A stretch of DNA of 64,000 bases from Piper betle (taxonomy: Eukaryota; Streptophyta; Magnoliopsida; Piperales; Piperaceae), in contig JAURVB010013312.1 of the NCBI GenBank assembly GCA_033002965.1, forward strand, positions 62,001 to 126,000. Reading direction: 5' to 3'. Under the pieces are notes generated by a model. The model was not told where the DNA came from. It ran no database searches and saw only the letters and a program-made list of their open reading frames with translations. Positions 25,201 to 37,685 of the stretch are shown here, one piece after another; the stretch's first letter is position 1, and every line of letters begins with the position of its first letter. The translations under genes and the position numbers were made by a program.

Positions 25201-27514
25201 ATAAATACCCGAAAGAATCTCAACCGCACAAGAAGCTGCAATCTGTGAGCCATCTAGACAATCTTCCAGAAACATGTCCAATGGAATCCATAGTGCAGAC
25301 CAACTAGCTTGATGGAAATGGACTGGCAAAGATGGAAGAACTCGAGAAGCACATGAGGCATAAGTTTCAATGTGTTCACGTTCACATTCTAATTGGAACT
25401 TCAGAGGCATAAATGATGAGGATAAACAAATTAGTGAATCGGCAGAGATGGATGAATTTTCGATTGAGGACGAGTTAGCTGCGAGCAGTTTGATTCTCTG
25501 AAGAAACTCCTCAAAGTGCAATGAGCTATGGAACGTACCATTAAAAAATTAGCATATAAATATAAATATACTTACAGAGAAAATTATGAGCTTTAGAGTT
25601 GTTCACTCCAATATCTCAAGACCAAAGTATATAATTCCTTTTAAGTTATAGAATAAATTTAAAATCGACTGAAGTCTTGTTTGATAGCCATCATAGACAG
25701 GAGGATTCAAATTCTCGGCTCCATAAAGAGTCATAAAAACATAATGATGCAAAAAACTTTTAGTGAAATGCATTGCCCCAAACATTTAGTATAAATTAAA
25801 ATTTTAAATATATCAGTGCAAGCCATACGAAATAGATTGATAGATAATAGCTAATCCTGTTTCAATGAATCCTCTGAAATATGCCATAAACTATTTCATG
25901 CAAAAAAAAGGTAAATCTGGTAAAATATTTAAAGATTTAATACAAACACATGCTAACTGTTTCCGTTAGAAAAAAGTAATGGCATGCATAATGAAGGTAG
26001 ATATTATATTAATATAACAATATGTGGAGATTAAAATTGTTACATGTTATTTCGTGCCAATTTAAGAAGACTTGAAGTTGTCTTATGCTGCAAAAACTCT
26101 GCAATCAGCTCAATTGCCATTTGCGTATTCACTTTCTGTAGCCTGTCATTACTTCCATTTCTTTTGTTGTTGAAGTGGTCAGCACCATCTATTTCCATAT
26201 CTTGTGGTCTGGAGAACCAATTAGCCGCCTTCTCCGAGGTCAGGCTTAGCAATCCTTCATCATCAAGTGTTGCATGAAGTAATCGCCAAACCATTGCAAA
26301 AACAAACCCGACCACCAAAATCCCTGGTTCAGACACTTGAATACCAAATGTTTGCGATAAATGAAGAACTTCGTCAATGCTTGAGCAAATTCTGCATGAA
26401 AAATTAAAAGGAAACCGTGAAAACTTCTGGATGCTTCACCATGGTTCATGAAGCTAGTAATCAACTAAGAGATACATGATGGAAGAAGCAAAATAATGTT
26501 AATGGAGGGACAACGGAAAAACAAATATTCACACAGAAGATATCAAGGGCAACTATTAGGTCTTAGTCTTTTTGCATAATGACGAGCTAAAAATCTCACT
26601 TTTGATAATTCGGCCCGCCCATCTTAGAGTTGAAGGAGAAGGAATGTCTCCTAAGAAGCTCCAGGTAAAGCCTGTACGCAACAGGACTCAAACGCCGACT
26701 TGGAATAACCCTGGTCATATAGCAGTAAGTGAGAATCGTGAAAATGTACATAAAAGAACGAATATACTCCAAAAGAGAGACAATAAATCGAGTCGAGTAT
26801 ACAAGTACCAACTTGTGATAAAAGCAGATTCATTCAACCCAGTTCATAAAAATAAAAATAAATAAGTAATTATTGTTTTGGAGGCGTAAGTTTACTCGTC
26901 TTCCTAGCTTCTTTAAACAACTGGTATTTTTGTGGCAGCTAGAGCTGTCTAGCATCTAGGTGAAAGACTGAAGAACACAACTAGCGAGAAAAAACAAAAA
27001 ATTGTCACAACGAAAATAAGTTTCGAACCAGTAGGATTCAAACAAAGGACCAACAAAACGGGAACAATTTTAACACTAATGGGAGCTAGAATTGCCAAGG
27101 TTACAGGCTCTATAACACAATTTGCAAACGAAAAACCAAAAATTCTACAACCGCAAGCGTCAAACAAGCATGATCCAAACAAAAAAGACAGCGAACAAGC
27201 TCACTATTGACAGAAAAGAAGATCCAACCAAACCTTGCAGAAAGCAACGCAAGCACCAGCATGGGTGGCACCACATTCATGGAAACCGCCTTCTCCAAAT
27301 ACTTCCAAGCCATGGGGACGTTGTTGCCCCAGCAAAGGTGCGACACCAAAACATGGGCAAGCTCCGCCGACGGCAACGCCACACCCGCGGAGCAGAGCGA
27401 CGAGGACAGGTGAATAGCCCACGAAAACGGGTCGTTCCCCTTCTCCTGCGCCCGCTTCGTCAACTCCACCACGCCGCCCCACAGCACGGGATCCGGCACC
27501 GGCACCACCGCCAT
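19234..27514 (-). CDS. MED33: Mediator subunit 33 (REF4/RFR1 family)
   Basis: Plant-specific tail subunit of the Mediator complex; in Arabidopsis MED33A/B (RFR1/REF4) represses phenylpropanoid and lignin genes. Coding exons (minus): 27234-27514, 26600-26710, 26044-26391, 25209-25525, 24439-24530, 23987-24347, 23328-23538, 22941-23055, 21774-21935, 21006-21681, 20407-20613, 19234-20312. They total 3960 nt (1319 aa) with every junction in phase and no internal stop, matching the usual length of about 1300 aa. Family motifs seen: WGGVVELTKRAQEKGNDP, LAHVLVSHLCWGNNVP, VIPSRRLSPVAYRLYLELL, QDMEID, TTWHDTFLGVWLAALRLVQR, NMRHLIVEACIARN, TSAYFWPGYV, LIRGWNIQ, LKDLADFLPASLATIVSYFS, FMNGTDWPSPAANL and, at the end, DVLRRLSNGLRLWNEEELAL. 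The start at 27514 (MAVVPVPDPV) is preferred because similarity begins there; an in-frame ATG at 27571 would add 19 residues. Confidence 0.96.
22142..22226 (-). mobile_element. Solo LTR of a TRIM-like element
   Basis: An 85-bp segment begins TGTTAATTTTAGATGG and ends ACTTTAACA, so it has TG...CA ends with inverted TGTTAA/TTAACA termini. Flanking pentamers are atatt (22137-22141) and atatc (22227-22231), a 4-of-5 match expected for an aged target duplication. The interior matches the terminal repeats of the element at 13440-13746. It lies in the intron between exons 8 and 9 of MED33. Confidence 0.6.
24705..24945. repeat. Three irregular direct copies of a 40-bp motif
   Basis: The motif ACAAATAGCATAAGCATGAG, followed by a C/T-rich GTTGG-type stretch and ATTATAT, occurs at about 24705, 24777 and 24904. 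Spacing is uneven (72 and 127 bp). All copies lie in the intron between exons 4 and 5 of MED33. The origin is unknown. Confidence 0.65.
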
Positions 27515-27659
27515 CAAACAGCAAGCAAAGGTCGGAGCTTTCTCATGCAAGCAGCAATCCCAGGAGCTCATCAACCGATCAAGCGCATGCAAAGACTGAA
27601 GCTTTGTCTGCAAGTAGCAACCCAGAGGCTCAACAACCGATCGAGATAACAACTTTGTG

Positions 27660-28478
27660 GGGAGGGGGCGGGGAAGACAAATGGGGGAAGTGGCATTGAC
27701 TTTTACGAAATTGACAATTTGTAAAAAAATTATGATTGGTTAGTTGACAAATGTGGAAGGGTTTTATTGATTTTTTATCATTACGTGGTGGGGGGGATTC
27801 TTTGGTGAGGGTGGACCCCACACTCCCTGGTGCCCACATAAGTGGGGATGCGGTCGGTTTTCACTTTCAGGGTTAGGTCGAAGGCCAATGTAGCCAAACA
27901 AACCCCAAACCCCAACCCCACGGCGGGAATCCCATGTTTTGGTGAGCTGTCTCCCCCATCCCTTGCTCAGTTGGTAGTTTTCGGGAATGAAGGGTGATCT
28001 TATTCTTATTCGATATTTTATTAAATTATTTTTTAAAATTTAAATAATATTTTTTAATTTTTTCTGTATTTTATATTAAAATTTATATTATTTATATTAT
28101 ATTAGTTAATATGATTGAATTAGAATCTAATATGGTTTTTGAAGAGTTGGATCGGATTCAGATAAATATAGCCGTATCCGATCTATTTTAGAACCCATCA
28201 AAACCATAATTTGGCGAATTTGGTCTCTACCAGGTGAATATTTTTATAGTCCTGCTAAGTTAAATCTTAGGATGGTTTTGTTCAAACGGATCTATTTTTT
28301 GGGAAATTCACTGCCTTCTTCTTTTATTACTTTTATATATATATTCCAATACCATTATTCATCCTTTATTCCATTTCCGATTGGATACTGGTTTAATATT
28401 TTCTAATTTTGATGGAATATGTAATAGATAATAAAAAAATCGTAGATAAAGATTAATACCGGAACAATCGTATACTAG
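27660..28478. other. MED33 upstream region and AT-rich spacer
   Basis: Includes the likely promoter and 5' UTR of the minus-strand MED33 gene near 27572-27900, then AT-rich sequence up to the start of the LTR-like segment. No TATA box was assigned with confidence. Confidence 0.35.
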
Positions 28479-29351
28479 TGTTGGAAAACAGAGCACAATT
28501 AAAAACAAATGCAAATCAACTTGAATTGAGATTTTATGTTACATGCCTGCTCTATGCCGAATGCACGGGGTTGCGAGGAGAAGAGATCTCCTCGGGTGGG
28601 AGTTCGGTGGCACAGCCACCAATCACATCGGAGGAAAACACCTCTTTCTGATAATTTTGCAATGAGAGACTCTCGTTTCTTAAAATAACCGCTAAATGCG
28701 GCTGGTGGCGTTGGGCGTGGAGGAGATTTGGTGGGATGGGACGAAATTGTTGTCGAGACGTGAAAGTCGTGTTTTATGGCCTGACTCTCTCATTTTCTTG
28801 TGACGGAGCCAAAAAATGCAAGAAAATCAACTTTCTCTTGCTAGGATGAGGTTTAGAAAAATGCCCATGATTGGAAGGTCTCATCCAACTTGACAAAATA
28901 TGTCACGAATTGAAAGATCACCGTAAAGAAAACGGAGTGTCTCGGAGGCGTATGTGGAAAATAATAAGGTATGTTTCATATAACATATTGTATATAAATC
29001 CTAAAGGGGTGTAAATAGAAGTTTAACAATCACAGCTTGTATATAAGTTGCCTGAATTTTCCTTCAAGAAAATCCTTTGATAACTCATTTGAGAGACTAT
29101 AAAGAGGGGAATATCTCTCGTTTTCTCATATGGTGGTGTTAATTAGAAGTTCAAAAGATTATATTTATTCTTATAAGGGTGAAGAACGACTTGAAAGTGT
29201 ACTCTAATATTATTATGCAACTCTTATACATTGTTATTGTAATTCGACTATTATAATCTTTTGATCAGGCCTGCAAGGATTAGATTTTAACCTCATTTAT
29301 TTGTATATGTACCGTTACGAATACTTTCGTTTTTGTCCATATCCTTCGTCA
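28479..29351 (+). mobile_element. Degenerate LTR-retrotransposon terminal repeat
   Basis: The segment begins TGTTGGAAAACAGAGCAC and ends CCTTCGTCA. It is followed two to five bases later by ATGGTATTCAGCTG, a damaged form of the tRNA-Met primer site TGGTATCAGAGC. A TATAAAGAGGGG motif lies near 29097, as expected for an LTR promoter. No second LTR, gag or pol was recognised downstream, so this appears to be a truncated 5' end. The call is inferred and the borders are tentative. Confidence 0.45.
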
Positions 29352-30494
29352 ACTATGGTATTCAGCTGTTTGTTGCTCTCTTTTTTATTTGCAACAGCAT
29401 GTGCATTTAGAGTGATTTTGACGATATAATTTTAGAGCGATGTAAGGTGATCAGAAGAAAACCCAATACGAACTCGAATGGGTATGGTCTAAGAAGTAAG
29501 GTGAAAGGGCCCTTACCCATCGTTTCCACGAGTTCGGAGAGTTGGTAAGACTGAAAAGCTTTACCCGAGTTCATCGTCTCTTCAATTTGTTTAATGAATA
29601 AATATCAACAGCCGCCCTTTCGTTATCACAGCTTCTAACACTGAGATTTCTGTTACATCGAAGATAAATAATAAATGAAGTTTAATGGAAGAAAGCAAGT
29701 ATAACAGTTACAAGAGAATTAAGACAAGCATTCGATACGCACCCATGTCATTTTTTACCACATGATTGATATATGAGTATTTTTTAACAGCCTTTCTTAG
29801 ACTTATGCTGCATGAAAGACAATAACATGTAGTGGAATAAATCCACAGGAGAAGAAGCGGCCAATAAAGGGGTCCAATAGAGTTAAGACAGATAATATGA
29901 CTTAAGTATTCACCTCTTATCTGTCATCAATAGATGATGGTTCCATGTTGGTCTTCCAACAATATCACATCGTAGTAGTCGATAAAAAAGCAAAGACGAC
30001 TTGGCTAATATGAGAAAAGACAAGTCAGCAGTCTACAACACGGTATAGCATGGACTTCAAATTGTAATGACTCAAAGAAAGCCGAAAACTGGAGGGCAAA
30101 TGCATAAATAATCACTACCGTTTTAAGCCATTTGCTGCAGAGTTGACTTCAAATCAACAATAATATTTACGCGTCTTTGGCCTGCCAAATTGTTTGTGTC
30201 GACGCATTCGGGGGAGCCCTCCTGACCTCCATGAAGAAATTTTTGAGTCAAAGATGCAAGTCAACGATAATTTATTTGATCATTTGCTTCATGAACTTGT
30301 ATGTCCTAATTCATAATTTAGCAATCCCTGGATCATATGTATCTCCTGCAATTGCAGGTGCAACGTATCCTCTACAGTAATTTATGAAAACCACCATTTA
30401 CCTCAATCCAACTAAAACCTGATGGTTTCTTTATCTTGGTCTGTTTCATGACAATTCTTACCTTTGCAACTTCTGCCCATTTATTAGCTGCAGC
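29352..30494. other. Intergenic DNA, possible retroelement remnant
   Basis: Follows the LTR-like segment and may be leader from the same element. No open reading frame with recognisable similarity is present. It ends at the 3' edge of the PPR pseudogene. Confidence 0.35.
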
Positions 30495-32080
30495 TTATAT
30501 ATTTGTCAACACACAAAAACCCAGATTTGGAACCTCGAAGGAGAGAATAATATTTCCCAATTCCTGTGCCAATTCAACGTTTTTATGAATCCGGCAAGCA
30601 CCAAGTAGAGCTCCCCAAATAATAATATCGGGCTCCATTGGCATGGCCCGAACCATTTCGGCAGCTTCCACCAAGTGTCCAGCTCGACCAAGAAGATCCA
30701 CCACACAAGCATAATGTTCAGGCTCAGGGATCAAACCATATCTATTCTGCATGGTTTCGAATTACTCTCGTCCCTTGTCAATTAATCCCGAGTGCATACA
30801 AGAAGATATAACTCCAACAAATGTTGATTCATTAGGTCTTACTCCATCCCTTTCCATCTCTGCAAAAATGGACAGAGCTTCACCTCCACGGTCATGAATA
30901 GCTAGACCCGTGCCCATGGCATTCCATAGAACTGTATTCCTCTTCTTCTGTTTGACAATCTGCCACATTTGGAATACATATCAACAAGAGCAGCAGCAAT
31001 GATCACATTAAGCTCTAATCTACTCCTGCTTATATAGCAATGGAGCTCTTCCCCAAGATTCAGCGCTCCCAAGCTAGCACAGCAGGACAACAAATTCACC
31101 ATGGTGATTTCATTGGGTTCTACTTGGTTGGCCTTCATGTGGTTAAGTAGTTTAATAGCCTCTTCAGGAAATTCACAGTGAACATATCCAGTAATCATGG
31201 CATTCCAAGACGCTAACGTTTTGTTCGAAAACTCATCGAGTGCCTTCTCGCCTTGACCACATTGCCAAATCTCGTATACATGTCCATGGCAGCAGTAACC
31301 AAAACACATTGGAAGGGATACAGCTAACCGCCATGAAAACTAGAATCCATCTCCCTGCCGCAAAACGAGAGAGCCTTGAACAAGCCGACAGTAGGCAAAC
31401 CATAGTAGTTGCATTAGGCGCAACAGTCATCCGACAAAAGCATCCGCAAGAACAACCGCACCATTTCACAAACCCGCCTTGCCTTCCAGACCCATTAATC
31501 AACGACGTCCAACAAACCACATTCCTTCTCATGGGCATTCCGTCCAACACCTGGTGTGCAGCTCCAACCTGGCCACAAAACGCATACGCCGATATCATAG
31601 AATTCCAAGACAAATCATCCTTCTCACGAATATCATCAAAAAAACCCACCTTGCGGCGTCGGCTCTAGAGCCCTTGCCATAACATAAATATCTGTTCCAA
31701 ACCCAAATTTCAATACATGACTGTGAACTTGCTCACCAACATCAAGAGCAAACATTCCAGAACAGGAATGGCCAAGCAGTAGGTAGACGTACTTAGTTGG
31801 CACCACCCTGCAGCGAAGCATTCTAACATATGAAAAAATGCAATCTTGGCAGCTGCCACTTTGAGAAAGTGTCCTAAGTCGGTCAAGCCATTGATAGGAA
31901 ATCCACGGTGGAAGGTGTTTGGCTCAGCAAAGACCATGCAATGGGCCATGCATTTGAGCTTGAAGGAGTTGGGCAGGAAGCCATGAATGGGCATGAACGG
32001 GGTGACGCTCAGGTGACGATCACGGGGACAGCTTTTCATGAAAAAACGAGTCTTGGTGTGATTTTGCCATTTTATAATAA
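30495..32080 (-). pseudogene. Pentatricopeptide repeat (PLS/E class) pseudogene
   Basis: Overlapping minus-strand frames carry successive pieces of one PPR protein of the organelle RNA-editing type. In order they include VGEQVHSHVLKFGFGTDIYV, DDLSWNSMISAYAFCGQVGA, NVVCWTSLING, LASWNAMITGYVHCEFPEEA, PNEITMVNLLSCCASLGALN, VDMYSKCG, FAEMERDGVRPNESTFVGVI and, at the C-terminal end, PEPDHYAC-like and MEPDIIIWGALLGACRIHKN. The PPR units follow each other in the right order, but the frame changes at least four or five times (near 30760, 30960, 31240, 31640 and 31820), and no E+/DYW tail was found. Such genes are normally intronless, so the frame changes are damage rather than splicing. The N-terminal border is uncertain. 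Confidence 0.88.
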
Positions 32081-32630
32081 ATCTCATTTTCTCATAAATA
32101 TTTTTTTTCACTCTATATTTTGTAAATAAATTATTGATGAACCCTTTTTCTCATAGCTCAAAAGATGCGAACAAAAACATAACACAAGACGCGAAAAATT
32201 TAGACTTGAGCATATCATACTAAAATGGTCCATGGCTGGTGACCCAAAGTAAATAAGACACCAAAGCAAAAACATGTATACAGAGCATAAATACCTGAAA
32301 CTATGGTAAAAAATAAACAAGTAAGTTCCAAGCTTTTTACAGAGTCCTTTACATGTACTTGGGAATAGTTAGTAACCACCAAATTCCGAAGACCTTCCAA
32401 TGAATGACAAACAAGGGAAGCTTAGACTGATTGTATTTACACCTTTCAAATAGGATCATTATCATTATATCCACCTCCTAAAAGAGCTAAGTTTGATTGC
32501 TCTCACCTTAAAAAATGACTAGATCTGTATGAAAACAAAAACAGAAGTTTCTACTAAAATTCCCTTTTTCATGCAACCATAGGTAGTATGAAGTGCGAGA
32601 AAGATTCCTCAAATTTATACTAGAACGATG
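32081..32630. other. Spacer between two pseudogenes
   Basis: AT-rich sequence between the PPR pseudogene and the exonuclease pseudogene. Nothing recognisable was seen. Confidence 0.5.
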
Positions 32631-35449
32631 TCAAAAATCCGAATCCCTCTCTAAATCCAAGCACCAACATTTATAGCTCGGGTGTGAAATCATAAAGAGG
32701 GCATCCACTGTCAAAGCCACCACATTTGAACCACACACAGAATCAAATTTGTTGCCATCTGTCATAATTCCCGGTATCACTACCTCCACTTGTTTATGAG
32801 CTTGATCACGCACCTTCTGTATAATCTCATTGCAGCAACACAGTCCTCATAAGGATCATATACATCAGGCTGAATCTCATATTTGCAGATAATAAGTTGC
32901 ATCCTCGTAAATTTAGGTGATATAAAGGAATATAAGTCATATTTGTTAAGGAAAAATCAGATTTCAAATCTCATGCTGATAAGGATCGCAACCTTGCATT
33001 ATCTCATCACACCAAAGACCAATTGCAAACAGCCGAGGACAGGTCACACAAAGTTGCTACAGCTCCACATAATCATGCAATTCCACTGCTCACCTTCTAC
33101 CTCTACCATCCCTATCTCAAGCATCTCCTAGTTTATCTAGTTTAACCGATCTCTAGTTATTGCAGGTTTGGTTGGAATTGCATGGTCATGTAGAAGTATA
33201 AGCTTGTAGCAATCTTTGTGTAGCCTGTCCTTGCAGTTTGCAATTGATCTTTGGTGTGACGATAAAGCAAGGTTGTGATCCTTATTAGAATAAGATTAGA
33301 GGTCTGATTTTCCTTTACAATATTCTATTATTCAAAATTCCAGTGTGGAAACATATCGGCCATCTTTGTAGGGAACACTAAACAACCAGTCAAAAGCATC
33401 AAGGGCATTGAAAACCAAAACAGGTGAGTAATTATGTAACTACATCCAATGATGCTGTCAATATTAGTGGTGCTTGATCTATCTGAGCAATGCATGCAAA
33501 AACAAGAACATGCAGAAATGTACCAATTAGTAATACTTAAATAAGCATCTACTTTTTTAAAATCATGTGCATCATCACAATAGAACAAGCACAAAAAAAA
33601 GGTATATTTCACCGGGATATGGAAATGTGTTAATTCATGGATTAATGTGCCATATAATTGAGGATGAATGAATCATCACCATCCATTGAAGAAAAATCAA
33701 CCCACGACTCGCCTAATGTGTTCTTAAAATTATTTTGGGAAATGTAAAAGGAAATTAGTGAAAACTATAAAATGGCTTTTACTCCAAATAGATCTTTGTC
33801 AGGTACTTGAGTGAATGACTAGAAATATTAGTTTTTGTCCGTGACCTGTAATTAGCTGTATCCCTGCACACCATTAAAAAATTCATCATTAGTGAAAGAG
33901 GGAGTTCAGCAAATTCCCTGAATAATTTTGCAAATGGAATTCATTTTTTAGAAAAAAACCACAAAAAAAAATACCAAAAGTTGTAATGAAGTTCAAGTAC
34001 TATCTCTGCAAGTGCTCGGGATAATACAATTGCAGACATTCAAGATCATGTTTAATATTATGGCCCACAAGAATCATAGACTTTCCACCTTTTACGCGCA
34101 TTTTCCACAATGCCTCTCCATTCTGCAATATCTCCTCAATTCTTTCTCGCACTTCCTTGGGTGGCAAGGCATTCTTCAGATGACCCTCCCTTACACTAGT
34201 TACATCATACCTGAATTATGCAATTCAGAACATAGAGAGATGTCGACAAACTATAGGATGTGTCTCATACAAGAACAACATCACAGTAAGTATAAGAGAT
34301 CAAGAATATGTATTTAAATTTACAATTGTAGCAGTATGCATGAACATTCCGAGATTGAAAACACAAATTGAAGTAAATAATAATAGAAATGCGAAAGGCA
34401 AATGCCTAAAAGAAGCATAACAACATATATACTCGTTCTAAAAATAAATAAGCCCTCAAGTACCTGAAATCTGTGGCAGGAATTTCAGTCTTGACATGAG
34501 TGAAAAACCAAAATTTCATCTTAATCAACCAAGCACACCCGGGCGCAAAGATCAAGATTCCCATCACTTCCACCACCCACCATTTCATAGTCAAGAGCTA
34601 CTAATCCGCCATTATCATTCCCACGACATTGTCTACTAGGCCTAATTCACCTCCACAACCAAGAGAAGGAACTTTGTTGTACATCTGAAAGTATTGAAAA
34701 TCAGACTCCGGGATGCCTCATTTTTTCCCAAAGAACAAAAACACAATAATTTGATTTGTATTCTTTCATAAATGCAAGAATCCAAAACAATAGCGCCCAA
34801 AAGCAAAAAAATGCTAATGGAACAACAACACACGGTTTATTTAAATTATAAAGCTCAAAGGAACAAGAAACATACAGAAGTAGCAGGAGACATGCGGCAA
34901 GAATCTTCATGCACAGTCAAAGCAGCCGAGCTATCAAACACATTCATGCAAAGTGTACAGCCTCGGTCATCGAATATTTTGGAGCAACTACCTTTGGATA
35001 GAGGACCTTCATGACAAAAATCAAAACAACAAACATTGTAACATATACATCAGACAAAGTTACAAAACACAGCGTAACATAAAAGCCCACCGAGTACTAA
35101 CACAATGTGACATGTGATGTGATAACACAAAAAATAAGAAAATAATAATCTTTTCCATCATGCAGTATACTTATGTATTGTATCATACTTGCAATTGCTG
35201 ATTACAGAGCTACAAATGACCTACACATACATCAATGAAACAGACCCCTCTCTAGCTTACATTACATACAAAGAAAAATGGTTTTACCAGTGAGATGCTC
35301 CCTGAGAGATTCAAAAGATTTGCAGTGCTTCCCACAGGCACCACATTTGCGGTCATGAACCGAATGCCCAGGAACTCGAACACGAAGTGGTCCTTTCTAT
35401 TGTACTGCTTGAACCATGCTGGGTACCTGCTCCGACTACAAATCGACAA
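32631..35449 (-). pseudogene. C2H2 zinc-finger/RNA exonuclease 4-like pseudogene
   Basis: Minus-strand exons match a plant family with paired zinc fingers followed by a DEDD-type (EXOIII) exonuclease. Pieces: FKQYNRKDH then HSVHDRKCGACGKHC and SFESLREHLTG (35288 to about 35440); GPLSKGSCSKIFDDRGCTLC and FDSSAALTVHEDSC (34876-35006); ALDYEMVGGGSDGNLDLCAR (34464-34684); YDVTSVREGHLKNALPPKEV and ILVGHNIKHDLECLQ (about 33996-34210); QPDVYDPYEDCVAAMRLY (to 32631). Lesions: the first zinc-binding Cys pair reads PAW; there is a frame break before HSVHD; a TAA lies inside the exonuclease exon after ARVCLVD; another frame break follows a few codons later; one base is missing after MRLYRR; and no copy of the middle exonuclease segment was found. 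The catalytic D-x-E survives. Non-functional as written. Confidence 0.85.
32945..33317. repeat. Long inverted repeat (hairpin), 140-bp arms
   Basis: Arm A at about 32945-33087 and arm B at about 33172-33317 are reverse complements over nearly their full length. Shared stretches include AAGGAAAA(A)TCAGA, ATAAGGATC(G/A)CAACCTTGC, CACACCAAAGA(C/T)CAATTGC, GGACAGG, CACAAAG and CATGCAATTCCA. A spacer of roughly 84 bp separates them. There are scattered mismatches. It sits in an intron position of the exonuclease pseudogene. It could be a foldback element or a source of double-stranded RNA; no clear target duplication was found. Confidence 0.85.
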
Positions 35450-37685
35450 GCCAGATGTAGTCCATGCAGATCTTTACACACGACGAGGAGGGCTAAAAAG
35501 AAAATGCAATAAAGGAGAGGGAAGCCCAAGACGCCACCTGGTCAATGGCTTATGGAACTCCAGGCTTGAGGCTTGTTGCTCCTCCCCAAGCCTTCGAAAA
35601 TAAGAGGAGAGGAAGAAATTTCCCGGCGAGCGTTGCGCCGGCGGAGCGGTTTGGGTGCTCCGGCGGGGTTTCACTGGGCTTATTATGGCGGCCGCTGTCC
35701 ATGACATGAGCTTGGGCCGGATCGGGATGATGCGGGGATGGGTTCGGGTCAAGAATATTGAGATTTGTAGCGGTTCCAAGTGAGTTTAGATTTATAGGGT
35801 AAAAGGTTAGGATAGGTGTGTTTGATTAAGGTGGGATCTGAATATTTAAAAATAATTTATTCTACAAGTTGTGTATTTAATTGTCATACCAAATTTATAG
35901 ATGATACGGTATATATTTAATTCAATCGGGTCTAATCGGGTTCAACCAAATTTTATGAATAATATATATTTTAAAATACTTAAATTATATTTTAACATTT
36001 GGATTTTTTAAAATTTTGGTTCAAATATCATGATATTTAACAAAAAAAAGGATTTTGATAAAACTTTCAAATTAAAAAATGGGTATCAATGAAAAAATAG
36101 TATAAAGGCCTAAACTATACCGGATTTTAAATATATGGTATATCAAATATAATTAGATTATCTCTTTCTTTCTTTTTCTTCAAGCATTTTGTTCCACTGT
36201 CTTTAGCTTGGAGATGGACTGTCTATTTACAAAAAATGGAATAGATCTTTAAATCGGTAAAAGATAAAGTGACTGAATCAGACTGATTCAACAGATTTAA
36301 GCTGATAATTGGCTCATTTAAATTAAGCTTTGTACTCTAATTACTCACAAACACAAATTATATTCTATGATAATATGTTAAAGAAATGCACAAGTGAAGA
36401 AATAACCAACCATGAGGCATTGTTATTTTGACAAGCTATTATCGACTGTCCAATCCAAGATTTATAATTGAATTTTGATTAAATTGCCCAAGACATAAAT
36501 GAATCAACCACAAGTTAAGACTCTTTAAAAACATTTAAAAGTAGTTCAAAAGTAGAATTTTTTAAGACGCACAAACAACAATAGCCTTACAACGGCTTCC
36601 CTAATATATTAACCCCCCACCTCTTATCCAATTCATACATCTTATAACCGTACATCACAAACGAAAGTATAATATTATTAGTGACAAATTATCAAAAAAA
36701 TTATGGGAATCAAACATTTTATTTTTCTATTGGTAATGCATTTAACAAGCAAAAAAATAAATACATAATAACCCGACATCTAAATTATAGAACAGGCTGT
36801 AGATTATACCCACAAAAACGCAATTGGTAAGGTTTTTCTTTTCTTTGACAATTATGCCTCGCAAAAACAATGTCGTTTTAAAGATTAAGGATGCTATATT
36901 CTTTTAAGACCTGCAGGGGCAATTCATGGACCATTTTTTTCAAATAGTGATTTGACAATCAAACACTTCTAGGAATCGGTTTTAAACCTAATTAGTTTAA
37001 ATTGACAGAATTCAAATCCGCCCATTTTTACAACTATAAATTTTCCAAATCGAATTCACACCAAATCTAAATTTCTCCTTAAATTAAACCCTTGGATTGG
37101 TTTTGCCCCATAACCGCGGGCCAACATAGGGACAAAAATGTAAAAAATCACTTGACGCGAATACAGGAACGGATAATGACAGTGGCATCTTAAGTATTCT
37201 AGTTTTTTTAGATGTTTGATACTCAAAGCCAACAAATTTTAACGTAAACTGAAATTTAAAAAAACAAAGAGGGTCTCATTTCATTAATTTCTATCATTTC
37301 CACAATACACTCTTTCGGACTCTTGATTTTGAACACACACATCGGAATTACACAGAAGACAAAATTTTGACCACCTCAAGAAAGATGGGAGCCAGAAAAT
37401 TACATACAGAAACTTGGTTGATGCGGTCTACCCACAGGACACTCCGCAGCGTAATAACCAGCAAGGTTCTCTCCAAATTTGGGGTTGACCCAAAATCTAG
37501 TGGTAGATAGCCGCATTGTTAAGATGAGTGTTCCATGGCAACAAAGACTCAGAAGCGCACACCAATATGCATGAATCCACATGCTCAGTGACCCATTTAG
37601 CAAATCCTAAGGTGAGAAAAGCTGCTCGTGGTCTTTATTTCAGTGATCAGCCATATCTTATCAGACAGATGTATTCAACAAACAT
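35450..37685. other. Spacer with pseudogene 5' flank and BPM 3' UTR
   Basis: The first few hundred bases (35450-35790) are richer in GC and could hold the former first exon or 5' UTR of the exonuclease pseudogene, but no family match was seen. The remainder is AT-rich. The part near 37300-37685 is the likely 3' UTR of the BPM gene by position. Confidence 0.4.

Noticed and set aside
27122..27649. Plus-strand frame of 175 codons over MED33 exon 1
   Set aside because: Antisense shadow of the GC-rich MED33 first exon; His/Arg/Gln-rich with no similarity.
28479..29640. LTR ending at 29640 (TTCTAACA)
   Set aside because: The end would pair with TGTTGGAA at 28479, but flanking pentamers (actag and ctgag) do not match; the primer-site evidence favours an end near 29351.
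31240..31668. Plus-strand frame of 142 codons
   Set aside because: Antisense to the PPR pseudogene, whose motifs are clear on the minus strand.
35252..35449. Open frame ending KQYNRKDHFVFEFL as an intact gene
   Set aside because: It is the frame-shifted first zinc-finger exon of the exonuclease pseudogene; the second half of the finger continues in another frame.
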